NCBI RefSeq assembly: GCF_025860405.1
Contig: NZ_CP063785.1
Span: 3,658,001 to 3,722,000, forward strand
DNA length: 64,000 bases
Origin: Tolypothrix sp. PCC 7712
GTDB taxonomy: Bacteria; Cyanobacteriota; Cyanobacteriia; Cyanobacteriales; Nostocaceae
Reading direction: 5' to 3'
Each line of letters begins with the position of its first letter. Position 1 is the first letter of the stretch. Positions 17,525 to 25,958 of the stretch are shown here, in pieces. The translations under genes were made by a program, and so were the position numbers. The notes beneath the pieces are model-generated. The model did no database searches, was not told the DNA's origin, and was given only the letters and a program-made list of their open reading frames with translations.

Positions 17525-18114
17525 TCCAACTAATTGTGCTTGCCAAAGATAGCAATGCCCATGAGGTATATATTGCTGAGGAAAAAAAAATTATTTAGCA
17601 ATTCCATAACTAAAATTGATGTAAAAGAGAAGTGACCACTTCAATATTCAATGTTTAAAGTGGACATTGCCAGCCTTTTTTCGGGCAAGCCTTGTGTATA
17701 GGGATCTGTAATTCTCTAGCCTTTCTACTTATTTAACTGATGAATCAGTTTATTAGTATGACATTGTAATATTTATTGTTATTTTCAGCTTAAATTTCAC
17801 TTACATTAGCCTTACTTTTGGAAATGGTAGCTTAAATTAGCAAGTTCATAGTACTTGTACTTGCAAACGCTTTATCCGTTTATATTCCATATATACACGC
17901 TGTAAAGCTAATTATTTTTATAATCTTATATTTAAGCTTTTTCAACGCTCTTATACCCATCTACTTCTTCAAAGTTAAATATTCTTGTTGAGAAATAAAG
18001 CAGTTATGATTGCCGGATTTATGAGTAGACAGTGTATAAAGTAGCCCAACACTGGCTATTTTAAAGTTTCCATTCATTGTAAAGTATTTATTTAACAATT
18101 AAAGGGTGTTCTTT

Positions 18115-18324
18115 ATGCCTAATGACAATGAGGCGTTAATTAGGGCTATTAAAGATTTAAACTCTACTGTAAGGTCAGGATTTGTGCTCGTAGCTAATAT
18201 TATATTTCTAACAGCTTCATGTATTGCTGTAGCAACTTCAAATATATCTCCTTTTAATTTCTTCTCTATAGGATTGATTTTTTTAATTATCAAGTTGATT
18301 GGTTGGTTTGCTTCTGAAAGATAG
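18115..18324 (+). CDS. Small two-helix membrane protein, unknown
   Basis: A 69-residue protein starting at ATG 18115, with AAAGGG about 8 bases upstream. An amphipathic N-terminus (MPNDNEALIRAIKDLNSTVR) is followed by two hydrophobic helices (GFVLVANIIFLTASCIAVAT and FFSIGLIFLIIKLIGWF). I do not recognise the family. An opposite-strand frame of 138 codons (18099-18515) covers the same DNA but runs into repeat DNA and looks less protein-like. The 500 bases upstream (17608-18114) hold no other gene. Confidence 0.5.
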   Translation: MPNDNEALIRAIKDLNSTVRSGFVLVANIIFLTASCIAVATSNISPFNFFSIGLIFLIIKLIGWFASER

Positions 18325-18410
18325 TGTCCTTGCATCAGCGCTACCATTGGCCCTAAAGCGCGATCGCTATGAACGCCAAGCACTAACCAGCGCTGTAAAA
18401 TGAGGGTGAT

Positions 18411-18627
18411 ACCAATTAGAAAAAAGAAGGCGACAGATTGTAGGGGCACGCGAACATTTTTTGATTTGGTATCACTGATTAAAGAAGCCAGAAGAATTGG
18501 GGGATTCTCCCCCAAACCCCCGATTGGGTGACGGTTGCGTCCCCCAAACCCCCTCCAAAATTATTGTTCGGTTTTTTGTTGAGTAATACCAATTAGAAAA
18601 AAGAACGGAACAGATTGTAGGGGCACG
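18411..18627. repeat. Pair of 40-bp direct repeats
   Basis: ACCAATTAGAAAAAAGAAGG with the following bases at 18411-18450 recurs at 18588-18627, differing at three or four bases. Between them is a C-rich segment CCCCCAAACCCCC repeated in part. These are non-coding interspersed repeats flanking the likely MITE to the right. Confidence 0.65.
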
Positions 18628-18640
18628 GCACGCCGCATAC

Positions 18641-18825
18641 GTGTCAACTTAAGCTAAAAGCTATATAGGGCGGGCATTGTACAAATACCTCGTGCCCTCA
18701 TCCCCTAACCCCTTCTCCCCCAGGAGAAGGAGAACTAAATCTCTTGCTCCCTTCTCCCTGCGGGAGAGGGGCTGGGGGTGAGGGCGAAACCTTGCACAAG
18801 AGCGAGTTTCACGTTAAGTTGACAC
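18641..18825. mobile_element. MITE-like element, 185 bp
   Basis: GTGTCAACTTAA at 18641-18652 and TTAAGTTGACAC at 18814-18825 form a perfect 12-bp terminal inverted repeat. The interior carries a long imperfect hairpin: CCCTCATCCCCTAACCCC and TTCTCCC in one arm, GGGAGAGGGGCTGGGGGTGA in the other. It has no coding capacity. A target duplication is not evident. The rest of the gap to the ferritin gene, 18826-19238, shows only short hairpins, such as CTATATTTGCA repeats near 18995-19027. Confidence 0.55.
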
Positions 18826-19238
18826 CAATGGGCACGCCGTGGCCTCTAGAATATATTGATATGTCGCAAACATGATTTGAATTGGTATGAGTGTTAAAAT
18901 TCGGATTTAGTATTAAGTACAGAAATATAAAAAGAAGCTACTTAATGGTAGCTTCTTTGTGATCATCAATGAGAAATGATTGTTGATTCTGCAAATATAG
19001 TTGGGAGTATGCCAACTATATTTGCATTGAGGAGTAAACTAGCTTTTACCAGGGAATTTACAGCTAATACTCTTTAATGACCTGACACATTATCAAGTAG
19101 TCACTGTTTCCTGCCCCTATTGATTATTAAAGCGATTTTGCTCTCAAAATCATACAGACTAAAGTCATGAATACACCATGACTTTAGTCATAAAAGCCAA
19201 CACCCTGATTGAGCGAGCGCACTGCCGCTAGATTTGAG

Positions 19239-19775
19239 TTAAGCTGCTGGGGTAGCGCTCATTGTAGTTGCTTCTTTACCTTTTGTGGCTGCTAGGTTAG
19301 CAATTTCTCGGTCGATGAAGAATATGCCCTGTCCTTCAGTGCCAATCAGGTGAATTTTGTCGAGAATCCCTTTAAACAAAAACTCTTCTTGATGTTGTTC
19401 TGCTACATACCATTGGAGAAACTGTAGCGTAGAATAATCTGGTTCTGTATTTGCTAAATGTACCAACTCGTTAATTTTACGAGTAATGCTCTGTTCGTGT
19501 GCGTAGATTTGTTCAAACAGTTCTGTAAGGGAAGCGAAATGAATTGGTGGAGCCTGCATTCCACCTAGTACTACTAACGCCCCCGTTTCATGTAAGTAAT
19601 TAACTAAACGGCGCATATGCATCATTTCTTCATCGGCGTGTTGACTGAGAAATGTTGCACATCCATCTAAAGCTTTGTAAGCACACCAAGAACCCATTTG
19701 CAAATAAAGATGGGAAGAATACATTTCTAGGTTGATTTGTTCGTTCAACCGATCAGTCATAGCTTGCGACAGCAT
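19239..19775 (-). CDS. ftnA: Non-heme ferritin
   Basis: An iron-storage protein of 178 residues that oxidises Fe(II) and deposits it in a 24-subunit shell. Ferroxidase residues are visible: Glu17 in NLEMYSS, Glu49-Glu50-xx-His53 in ADEEMMHM, Glu94 in AHEQSI, and the EQHQEE block (about 130). The C-terminus is a short tail (GKEATTMSATPAA). The start is ATG 19775. It follows feoA on the same strand, with a repeat-filled spacer of about 170 bases, so uptake and storage of iron are genetically linked; whether it is on the same transcript is not clear. Confidence 0.92.
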   Translation of the reverse strand: MLSQAMTDRLNEQINLEMYSSHLYLQMGSWCAYKALDGCATFLSQHADEEMMHMRRLVNYLHETGALVVLGGMQAPPIHFASLTELFEQIYAHEQSITRKINELVHLANTEPDYSTLQFLQWYVAEQHQEEFLFKGILDKIHLIGTEGQGIFFIDREIANLAATKGKEATTMSATPAA

Positions 19776-19797
19776 AATTTCTGCTCCTTCTGAATTT

Positions 19798-19937
19798 CAG
19801 GGGATTGGGGACTGGGGACTGGGGATTGGGGACTGGGGACTGGGGATAAGGGGTAATGGGGATTGGGGATTGAGGAGATGAGGGGGATGAGGGGGATGAG
19901 GGAGAAATTTCTATTACCTATTACCTATTACCTATTA
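19798..19937. repeat. Minisatellite GGGGACTGGGGATT and ATTACCT heptamers
   Basis: The spacer between feoA and the ferritin gene is made almost wholly of GGGGATTGGGGACTGGGGAC units, a GATGAGGGG run and then TATTACCTATTACC repeats. It probably separates the two transcription units or varies in length between strains. Confidence 0.75.
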
Positions 19938-19947
19938 CCCAACACAA

Positions 19948-20169
19948 CTAACAAGATTCCACAAAAATAGTTTGTGCTGTTTCCTTATCCAGGGCGGTGC
20001 GGGTTCTGCCGACTGCGATGATGTAGGAAGGGAAGCGTTGCTCTAGCACTAATTTGCTTCCTGGCAGAATGCCGAACGCCATCAGCTTGTGTAATACGGC
20101 ATCATCTTGAGTTTGCAAACATACTACCCTTTGCGGTTGACCAATTTTGACTGTTGGTAAGGCGTTCAT
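19948..20169 (-). CDS. feoA: FeoA ferrous iron transport accessory protein
   Basis: A 73-residue SH3-like cytoplasmic protein that works with FeoB in Fe(II) uptake. The usual FeoA features are present: LMAFGILPGSKLVLEQRFPS and a final VGRTRTALDKETAQTIFVE. Its ATG at 20169 begins one base after the stop of the membrane part of FeoB, and GGAG lies about 13 bases upstream inside that gene, so translation is probably coupled. The order feoB-feoA is reversed compared with the enterobacterial feoABC operon. Confidence 0.92.
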   Translation of the reverse strand: MNALPTVKIGQPQRVVCLQTQDDAVLHKLMAFGILPGSKLVLEQRFPSYIIAVGRTRTALDKETAQTIFVESC

Positions 20170-20170
20170 T

Positions 20171-21634
20171 TTAAAAGTTAACTCCGAAGAACGTTAAGCC
20201 CAAATTGACGAGATATCCCATCAGAAAAGCGAAGGGGAAAATAAACAGTACTATTAACCAAGTAGTTTTAGCTCCCCGTTCTTTAATCAGCATTTGCAAT
20301 TGGGCAATACAGGGTAAGAACAATGTCAAGACAATGGCAGCTACTACAAGCTGATTACCTGTGAGGCTCCCTTGTTGCTGTAAATCAAACAGCCCTGCGG
20401 CACCATAATCACGCCGAAAGAAGCCATAAAGGAATATCGGTGCTGCTTGTTTGGGCATTCCTAAGGCAAAAGTTAGCGGTTCAATTGCCCGAATAATGAG
20501 GTCAAATAATCCAGTTAATCGCCCTACCCAAATCAAGACTGATGCCCAGATAAACAAGGGTAAGATTTCTAGGAAATACCACTTCATCCGCACCCAAGTT
20601 TTAACTACCACGTTCCGCAAGTTGGGCAATCTTAAAGGAGGAAGTTCCATGTAAAATCTACCGGAACTGCCAGGTAAAAACCTAGCGGTGAGATACCCAA
20701 CTACCAAGAAAATGGCACTAATAAAGCCTCCCCAAAACATCAAAGCGGCGGGTTTTTGTGCTAATAGCCCCAAAATCACACCCCACTGTGCAGCACAGGG
20801 AATAGCCAGGGATAGTAAAAATGTGGCAATTAACCGTTCGCGTTTGGTTTCTAAGGTGCGGGTAACAATCGTTGCCATTGTGTCGCATCCAAAGCCTAAC
20901 ACGATGGGAATCACTGCCCGGCCTGATAAGCCAACGGATTTAAATAAGCGATCGAGCATCAAAGATAGACGTGGGAGATAGCCGCTATCTTCCAGTAACG
21001 AGAACATCAAGAAGTAAGTAGCGACTACAGGTAAGACAATGGCTGTAGCATAGCGAATCCCCAAGGTAATAATGCCATAGTCATTACCAATCAAGTCTTG
21101 GATTGGTTGCCAGGGAACTACTTGAGCAGTGATGTGGTTCACCACCGGGTTGATTTGTTCCTCAAAAACCGTTTCGATGCGATCTACGAGTTCCCCTGCT
21201 CCAAATTCTCCCACAAATTTGTACACTCCGTAGTAAAGGATGACCACAAGGATGGGAAATCCAGTGATGGGGTTGACTGTCAGCCGATGAAGTTTCTCTG
21301 CAAGTGACGATCGCGCTTGTTTGGTTTCATGCAGAACTGCTTGTTCTATTGCCTGCGCTTGGCTTTGGCGAGTGTGGGCGATCGCTAATCCAATCGACTG
21401 TTTGAGTTGATTTTGGGTAACAGTAATCAACACTTCCAAATGGCGACACTGTTCTGGATCTTGTTCCAAGATTTGCCACAGTCCTGGATCTTTCTGCAAC
21501 AGTAATAGCGCCAAACTGCGGGGTGAAAGTGAATAATTACTAAATAAATACCGCTCGCCTAAACTTTGCCACCAAGATTCTAATTGTGCGATCGCGGCTT
21601 CTATTGGTTCGGGATAGCTAACTTGACCGATCAT
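20171..21634 (-). CDS. feoB: FeoB membrane permease domain (split FeoB, C-terminal part)
   Basis: The membrane part of the ferrous iron transporter FeoB, 487 residues. An N-terminal cytoplasmic helical region (about 1-120) precedes the membrane domain, which has the gate segments FPILVVILYYGVYKFVG, VLGFGCDTMATIVTRTLETK with LAIPCAAQWGVI, and IFLYGFFRRDYGAAGLFDL. The Cys in GFGCDT and IPCAAQ belongs to the conserved core. The GTP-binding domain is absent from this frame and is encoded just upstream by a separate gene, with a 26-base spacer containing AAGGAAAGA before ATG 21634. The two polypeptides must assemble. Because the spacer has its own ribosome binding site, this looks like a stable split rather than a recent mutation. 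Confidence 0.9.
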   Translation of the reverse strand: MIGQVSYPEPIEAAIAQLESWWQSLGERYLFSNYSLSPRSLALLLLQKDPGLWQILEQDPEQCRHLEVLITVTQNQLKQSIGLAIAHTRQSQAQAIEQAVLHETKQARSSLAEKLHRLTVNPITGFPILVVILYYGVYKFVGEFGAGELVDRIETVFEEQINPVVNHITAQVVPWQPIQDLIGNDYGIITLGIRYATAIVLPVVATYFLMFSLLEDSGYLPRLSLMLDRLFKSVGLSGRAVIPIVLGFGCDTMATIVTRTLETKRERLIATFLLSLAIPCAAQWGVILGLLAQKPAALMFWGGFISAIFLVVGYLTARFLPGSSGRFYMELPPLRLPNLRNVVVKTWVRMKWYFLEILPLFIWASVLIWVGRLTGLFDLIIRAIEPLTFALGMPKQAAPIFLYGFFRRDYGAAGLFDLQQQGSLTGNQLVVAAIVLTLFLPCIAQLQMLIKERGAKTTWLIVLFIFPFAFLMGYLVNLGLTFFGVNF

Positions 21635-21660
21635 GCCATTCTTTCCTTATCTCAAAATAT

Positions 21661-22281
21661 TTACGCGGGAATCATGGCAGGCTGAATCGGCAGAAATGGC
21701 ACAATCCTTTGTTTTAATTCATCTATACCCTGCTTTAAAGCCGCTGCCATACAAACTACTGGAATTCCTAACTCTTTCTCCAGCGCATCTTGTTGCACAT
21801 CCAACCCCCAACGATGCGCTTCATCCATCATGTTGACGGCAAGTACAACAGGTAGCCCAGCTTCGATGAGTTGAAATGTTAAGGGGAGCATTCGTCCCAA
21901 ATTCTTAGCATCTACTACATGAATTACGGCTGTCACAGGTTCTATGAGTAGTAAATCTCGTGCAACTTTTTCCTCTTCAGTGATCGGCATCAGTGAATAC
22001 ATCCCTGGTGTATCAACCACTGTCATGGTTTGGCTCGCAATCTGCATCAAACCACGACTCACTTCTACAGTTGTCCCAGGGTAATTGGAAACAGTTACAT
22101 AAATGCCAGTCAGTGCATGGAACAGCACACTCTTACCAACATTAGGCATTCCTACCAAGGCAATTGGTGGACTTGCAGGAACTTCCTTAGAAAAGGATGG
22201 TTGATTGTTGCGAAAAAATGGCAATTTCCACGATTGTGTTCCACACGATTGGCTTTTAGATTTACATTGGTGACAGTCCAT
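21661..22281 (-). CDS. feoB: FeoB GTPase domain (split FeoB, N-terminal part)
   Basis: The G-protein domain of FeoB as a separate 206-residue protein. G1 is GMPNVGKSVLFHALTG, G2 Thr lies in VSNYPGTTVEVSRG, G3 is DTPGMYSL, G4 is NMMDEAHRWG and the G5 region is CMAAALKQGID. The protein ends soon after the G domain (PFLPIQPAMIPA), and the membrane part follows as its own gene 26 bases on. The N-terminus is odd: MDCHQCKSKSQSC has three Cys in 13 residues (CxxC...C), outside the GTPase fold, and could bind metal or sense redox state. A Fur-type operator lies 31 bases upstream of ATG 22281. Confidence 0.9.
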   Translation of the reverse strand: MDCHQCKSKSQSCGTQSWKLPFFRNNQPSFSKEVPASPPIALVGMPNVGKSVLFHALTGIYVTVSNYPGTTVEVSRGLMQIASQTMTVVDTPGMYSLMPITEEEKVARDLLLIEPVTAVIHVVDAKNLGRMLPLTFQLIEAGLPVVLAVNMMDEAHRWGLDVQQDALEKELGIPVVCMAAALKQGIDELKQRIVPFLPIQPAMIPA

Positions 22282-22312
22282 AGTATCTTCTTGTTGAGCT
22301 TGTTGAACTTGC

Positions 22313-22327
22313 TGAAAATTATTCTCA
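22313..22327. promoter_or_regulatory. Fur box upstream of the feo operon
   Basis: TGAAAATTATTCTCA (minus strand TGAGAATAATTTTCA) matches the 7-1-7 Fur consensus TGATAATNATTATCA at 12 of 14 fixed positions. It sits 31 bases before the feoB GTPase start. Repression by Fur with iron is the expected regulation. The remaining spacer to 22899 is AT-rich and shows no gene. Confidence 0.65.
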
Positions 22328-22899
22328 AGATAAGTTGTGAGGAACTTGTGAGGATGTATTAATAGTGAAGAAATTTAAAATTGCGATCGCATCAGTCAAA
22401 TAGTTAATAAGCTGTTAGATTGCTTAATTTTGCTAATTTTGTAGAAATTTTGCAAGAAATAGATTTAATCCAGTTTGATCGCAGGTAGCTAAAAAATGTT
22501 TTGGTTTGATTAATTTTTTTACCGGTATTTAAATCAATATAAATGTAATTAAAAACCTATTATTCTCTGTAGTCACTCTAAATCGATAAAACATAGTGAT
22601 GTAACATTATCAATGAAGAGACCGTTTAAAAGAGTAGCAAAGCTTGCAATCAAATTTTTATAGCATTTAAACGCTATTTGCTAAAATACTCTTAAGCTCT
22701 ATCAAGCAATAGCTGATTTTAAAGAGAAAAATTTAAGTATTAGTATTTATTCCTAAAGATAGAGAAATTAAAACTGAGGGAACAGTGGCTTAATCTTCCT
22801 TAGGTATTATATAAGTCATACTTAAAGCATGAAGTTATTACAAACTAATCTATAAGACAATATAGAGACATCATCAATGAAAAAGTGGTAGTTACGGCT

Positions 22900-23097
22900 A
22901 TGTTTAACATTGGGGACTATGTGCTAAATCAAAAAACAGGACATCTAGGCAAAGTTATTGGTTATGGGCATCAAATCATGAATAATGTCTATACCACAAC
23001 TCTCAAAGTCCTGGTAGACGAAGCTAAAAACTCACAGACGAAAGAATTGGTTGTAGAAGATATAATTTCTGAATGGACTGGTTATTCACCAGCCTAA
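22900..23097 (+). CDS. Small conserved cyanobacterial protein, SH3/KOW-like
   Basis: A 65-residue protein reading MFNIGDYVLNQKTGHLGKVI, then GYGHQI and TTTLKVLVDEA. The GDYV...GKVIGYG pattern looks like a small beta-barrel (SH3 or KOW-like) that could bind nucleic acid or protein, but no function is known to me. ATG 22900 is preferred to a GTG at 22885 because the protein then starts at the expected hydrophobic MFxIGD. The gene stands alone: it is divergent from feo and about 400 bases before the next CDS. Confidence 0.65.
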   Translation: MFNIGDYVLNQKTGHLGKVIGYGHQIMNNVYTTTLKVLVDEAKNSQTKELVVEDIISEWTGYSPA

Positions 23098-23339
23098 AGT
23101 TTCAGTTTCTACATCAGCCAGATTTCTCAAACAAAACTATGGCTTGCTTGTAGATAGAATATAGCAATTATTGCCACAAAGTAGAAGGCGAAGGTAACGC
23201 AAATATCCGATTAAGTTCATGCATAAATGAGGGGTGCGAGTTCCTATAACATAATTACCTTCTGCCTCTAATACTTGTCGGTTAAGGGCAAAAGGGGAAG
23301 GGGAAAAGGGGCAATAAAAAACCTTTAACCCTTACCCTT

Positions 23340-23385
23340 TCTCCTGCGGAGACGCTACGCGTAGCTTGCTTAAGCGCAGGGGTAC
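23340..23385. repeat. Interspersed palindromic repeat (CTCCTGCGGAGACGCTACGC type)
   Basis: CTCCTGCGGAGACGCTACGC and the following GTAGCTTGCTTAAGCG belong to the same family as the repeats at 286-317 and 39644-39705. Purine-rich and pyrimidine-rich runs flank it. The spacer 23098-23505 holds no gene. Confidence 0.6.
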
Positions 23386-23505
23386 ACCTTTTCCCCAAAC
23401 CAAATTCCAACTTGAAAATCCTTAACCGAGCAGTATTGCTTCTGCCTCTACTTTGATTAAATGTGTACAGTTCAGTCAGCAACAAAAGAAACAAGGTAAC
23501 TATTT

Positions 23506-23709
23506 ATGGTGCGAGATTTAATGCTTTGTTTGCAAGAGGTTGCTTTAGAGTTTGTACGAAAAAAATATCGCGTTACGCAACAGGTTGCTGAATGTTTTGA
23601 GAATCCCCCCTGCGGATGTATTAACCCAGGTAAAGAACTTCAGTGTGAAGACTGTTCGCATCTTGAATCTTGTTTGTCTAATTTAAAAGCTCAAGGATTA
23701 TATAATTGA
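23506..23709 (+). CDS. Small Cys-rich protein, unknown
   Basis: A 67-residue protein from ATG 23506 with AAGG about 9 bases upstream. Seven Cys are present: one in LMLCLQ and the rest in FENPPCGCINPGKELQCEDC followed by SHLESCL. The CxC...CxxC...C arrangement suggests a zinc or iron-sulfur site. The N-terminal half is helical (LQEVALEFVRKKYRVTQQVA). I do not recognise a family. It has its own spacer on both sides. Confidence 0.6.
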   Translation: MVRDLMLCLQEVALEFVRKKYRVTQQVAECFENPPCGCINPGKELQCEDCSHLESCLSNLKAQGLYN

Positions 23710-23875
23710 AATTTTTATAGCGCAGACTAATATTGAAAAATTATACATTTAACGTAGTAGCTTGGCAAGGCTTAAATGTTGCAATAAAAATCAATTTTAT
23801 CCGCATTTCTCTGCTTTCATCTGCGGTTAATTTTTTACAATCTAATGCACTATTTTAGCCTTGCCACGCCAGTAG

Positions 23876-23902
23876 GATGCGTTACGCTATCGCTAACGCA
23901 TC
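23876..23902. repeat. Palindrome GATGCGTTA...TAACGCATC
   Basis: A 9-bp perfect inverted repeat around CGCTATCGC, between two convergent genes. The same palindrome with a shorter loop occurs at 30222-30247. It is an interspersed cyanobacterial repeat and may act as a terminator here. Confidence 0.55.
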
Positions 23903-23948
23903 ATTGCTAAAGCCTTTCTTGCGTTACTTAATTTAGCAAATTAGAGCA

Positions 23949-24737
23949 TTAATAATTGCTAATATCAGCCAATAAACTTGCTGAATTTGTATCTAAAAAT
24001 AATGTAGCTTGGGTTTGTTGGCGCAAAATAGAAGCAGGACATTTTGTATTAATTGGCCCGTGCAAGATATCCTTAACAATATTTGCTTTACGCTTATCTG
24101 GCGCAAGGCAGATAATTTTTTTAGCGGCACAAATCACTGGTAAGGTCACAGTAAATGCATATTGTGGTACATTTTCTAGACTGGCAAACTGACCAGTATT
24201 GACTTGTTGTTGCCGATTAATAGCATCTAATTTTACTAGTTTGACTTTGTAAGGGTCTTGAAAATCTGCTACAGAGGGATCGTTAAAAGCCAAATGTCCA
24301 TTTTCGCCAACACCAAGACAGCATAAGTCAATTGGCTGTGCTTGCAGCAGTTTACTATAGCGATCGCACTCTGCTAATGGTTGCAATGTATCACCTTCAA
24401 TATAGTGAAATTGCTTAGGGTGAACTCGCTGTTCCACACGTTCTTGCAGATAGCGACGGAAACTAGCAGCATGATCGCTAGAAATTCCTAAATATTCATC
24501 TAAATGAAATAGAATAATTCGCGACCAATCTACACCACCTAAAGCAATTAATGCATCGAGAAATTTCAGTTGAGAATTTCCGGTTGCTAACAATACAGCA
24601 GCAGTATCTTTTTGCTGAAGCACATGTTGTAGATGTTGTTGGAAAATTGCTGCAACATCTTGTGCCATTTCAGCTTCATTGTTGTAAATTTGCACCGTCA
24701 ACTCATCAACACGAAAACTTTTTGTAGCGGCTAGCAT
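23949..24737 (-). CDS. nagB: Glucosamine-6-phosphate deaminase family protein
   Basis: A 262-residue isomerase/deaminase of the NagB/6-phosphogluconolactonase fold, converting glucosamine-6-phosphate to fructose-6-phosphate and ammonia. Diagnostic blocks are LLATGNSQLKFLDAL (phosphate loop), ILFHLDEYLGISSDHAASFR (catalytic Asp, LDEY) and CCLGVGENGHLAFNDPSVAD (GVGENGHxAFNDP). The HLDEYLG and GENGHLAFNDP motifs favour deaminase over gluconolactonase. ATG 24737 gives the usual length. It connects amino-sugar salvage with glycolysis; no nagA or permease is adjacent. Confidence 0.88.
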   Translation of the reverse strand: MLAATKSFRVDELTVQIYNNEAEMAQDVAAIFQQHLQHVLQQKDTAAVLLATGNSQLKFLDALIALGGVDWSRIILFHLDEYLGISSDHAASFRRYLQERVEQRVHPKQFHYIEGDTLQPLAECDRYSKLLQAQPIDLCCLGVGENGHLAFNDPSVADFQDPYKVKLVKLDAINRQQQVNTGQFASLENVPQYAFTVTLPVICAAKKIICLAPDKRKANIVKDILHGPINTKCPASILRQQTQATLFLDTNSASLLADISNY

Positions 24738-24843
24738 TTGGTTATGTAGATAGCGATGAATATAGATATAACCTATTCACTTTAGTAAGTATCTGAGGTT
24801 TTAACAACCCCCAAATAATTGAGGCAACTAGTATAGTTATTAA

Positions 24844-25155
24844 CTAGCCAAAAGAACTCACATTTTTTAATAAACAAGCAGCAATTTCTTCCCATTCCTG
24901 GTTTAATCCACCAGAAAATTCTGGCTGATTACTACGTCGATACCAGTAGCGTGCATTGCTCAAATCGCCTTGTTTACGATGTAAATAAGCATGAACCCAA
25001 GCGCTATCATCATCGCTGGCATTTTGAACTATTTCATGAGCTTTGTCCCAGTCATCTTTGTTGTCATAAAACAGTGCTTGTAACGCTTTTGGCAAGGTAT
25101 TTGGACATAAGCACTGTTGTGCAATTAACTGTTGAAATTCAGGTAGATTTACCAT
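24844..25155 (-). CDS. Conserved small helical protein
   Basis: A 103-residue cytoplasmic protein. The core DDWDKAHEIVQNASDDDSAW, followed by VHAYLHRKQGDLSNARYWYR, has the helix-turn-helix look of TPR/Sel1-like repeats and is a sequence widely conserved in bacteria of this type. The function is unknown. It lies on the same strand as nagB, with about 100 bases between. A hairpin at 25227-25259 lies beyond its start and separates it from the next gene. Confidence 0.65.
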   Translation of the reverse strand: MVNLPEFQQLIAQQCLCPNTLPKALQALFYDNKDDWDKAHEIVQNASDDDSAWVHAYLHRKQGDLSNARYWYRRSNQPEFSGGLNQEWEEIAACLLKNVSSFG

Positions 25156-25226
25156 CGTTAGTCAAACAAGATTAACTCTCTATTTTAAGAATAGAGGTAA
25201 ATCAGTTTATAGCTAGTCAAACTCAA

Positions 25227-25259
25227 GGTGGGCAGTTGTAAAATTTCGTATTGCCCACC
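25227..25259 (-). terminator. Intrinsic-terminator-like hairpin
   Basis: GGTGGGCA and TGCCCACC form an 8-bp stem (25227-25234 with 25252-25259). It lies 28 bases after the stop of the minus-strand secreted protein gene at 25287, the most likely transcript it ends. Confidence 0.45.
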
Positions 25260-25286
25260 CTAAAATAATTACTAAATTTTTCGCTG

Positions 25287-25838
25287 CTAAATGCGGCTAT
25301 TTGGCTTTGGCTTCTTCAAGGGGACGATTTCAAACTCAAAAGATGCAATTAAACGATCCTCAATATAGACCTGTATCTTATATTTACCATCTGGATCTCC
25401 AGGTGCGATCGTCCAGAAGTTTTGAATAATACCATCGGTAGTAGTTTGCGTGCGCTTTGTCACGGCTTCTTTGCCATCTGGAGAGATTGCTAGGTCTTGT
25501 CCAGTATCGACACCCCAGGTTTCTGGACGTTTTGGCAATCGCAGGATTTCTCGCCATGTCACTGCACCCTTGTAGTCTTTGAGTTGAATTTGCCAGCCGT
25601 ATTTGCTTCCCTCTTGCAGTGGCACTCTAAAGGTAGGGATAAAGGTAACTTTACCCTGGGAGCCAACGCGTTGTACCCCAAAATCAGCCTTATTTACAAT
25701 GATTGGTTGACTATCTTTTTTTTGAGCTTCCCTTTGTGAAGCAGCCGCTACAGGTTTAATTGGTTCAGCAGCTATAACCCCAGTTGTTAACCAAGAAGAA
25801 GTTAGTACAACAGTAACAGCCCAAATTCTCATCAACAT
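25287..25838 (-). CDS. Secreted protein of unknown function
   Basis: A 183-residue protein. The N-terminus MLMRIWAVTVVLTSSWLTTG followed by VIAAEPI is a Sec signal peptide with a cut after IAA (about residue 24). The mature part is predicted as beta-rich (VTFIPTFRVPLQEGSKYGWQ, WTIAPGDPDGKYKIQVYIED, RLIASFEFEIVP), like an Ig-type periplasmic domain. No catalytic motif is visible. I cannot assign a family. It is flanked by its own promoter region (about 120 bases to the next gene). Confidence 0.65.
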   Translation of the reverse strand: MLMRIWAVTVVLTSSWLTTGVIAAEPIKPVAAASQREAQKKDSQPIIVNKADFGVQRVGSQGKVTFIPTFRVPLQEGSKYGWQIQLKDYKGAVTWREILRLPKRPETWGVDTGQDLAISPDGKEAVTKRTQTTTDGIIQNFWTIAPGDPDGKYKIQVYIEDRLIASFEFEIVPLKKPKPNSRI

Positions 25839-25958
25839 AATTTTTCGGTCGGATCTTTTGGTACTTATTCAAGTCTTCTAGTCTATCTTCCGGTTGGGGC
25901 TGCTAATAATTAAACTGATTTATTTTTATTTTAAAATCTCTAAAAATTAAGTTAAAAG

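Noticed and set aside
18099-18515. Opposite-strand frame of 138 codons over the small membrane protein
   Set aside because: It begins in C-rich repeat DNA, has no ribosome binding site and no family look; the plus-strand frame has a ribosome binding site and a clear two-helix pattern.
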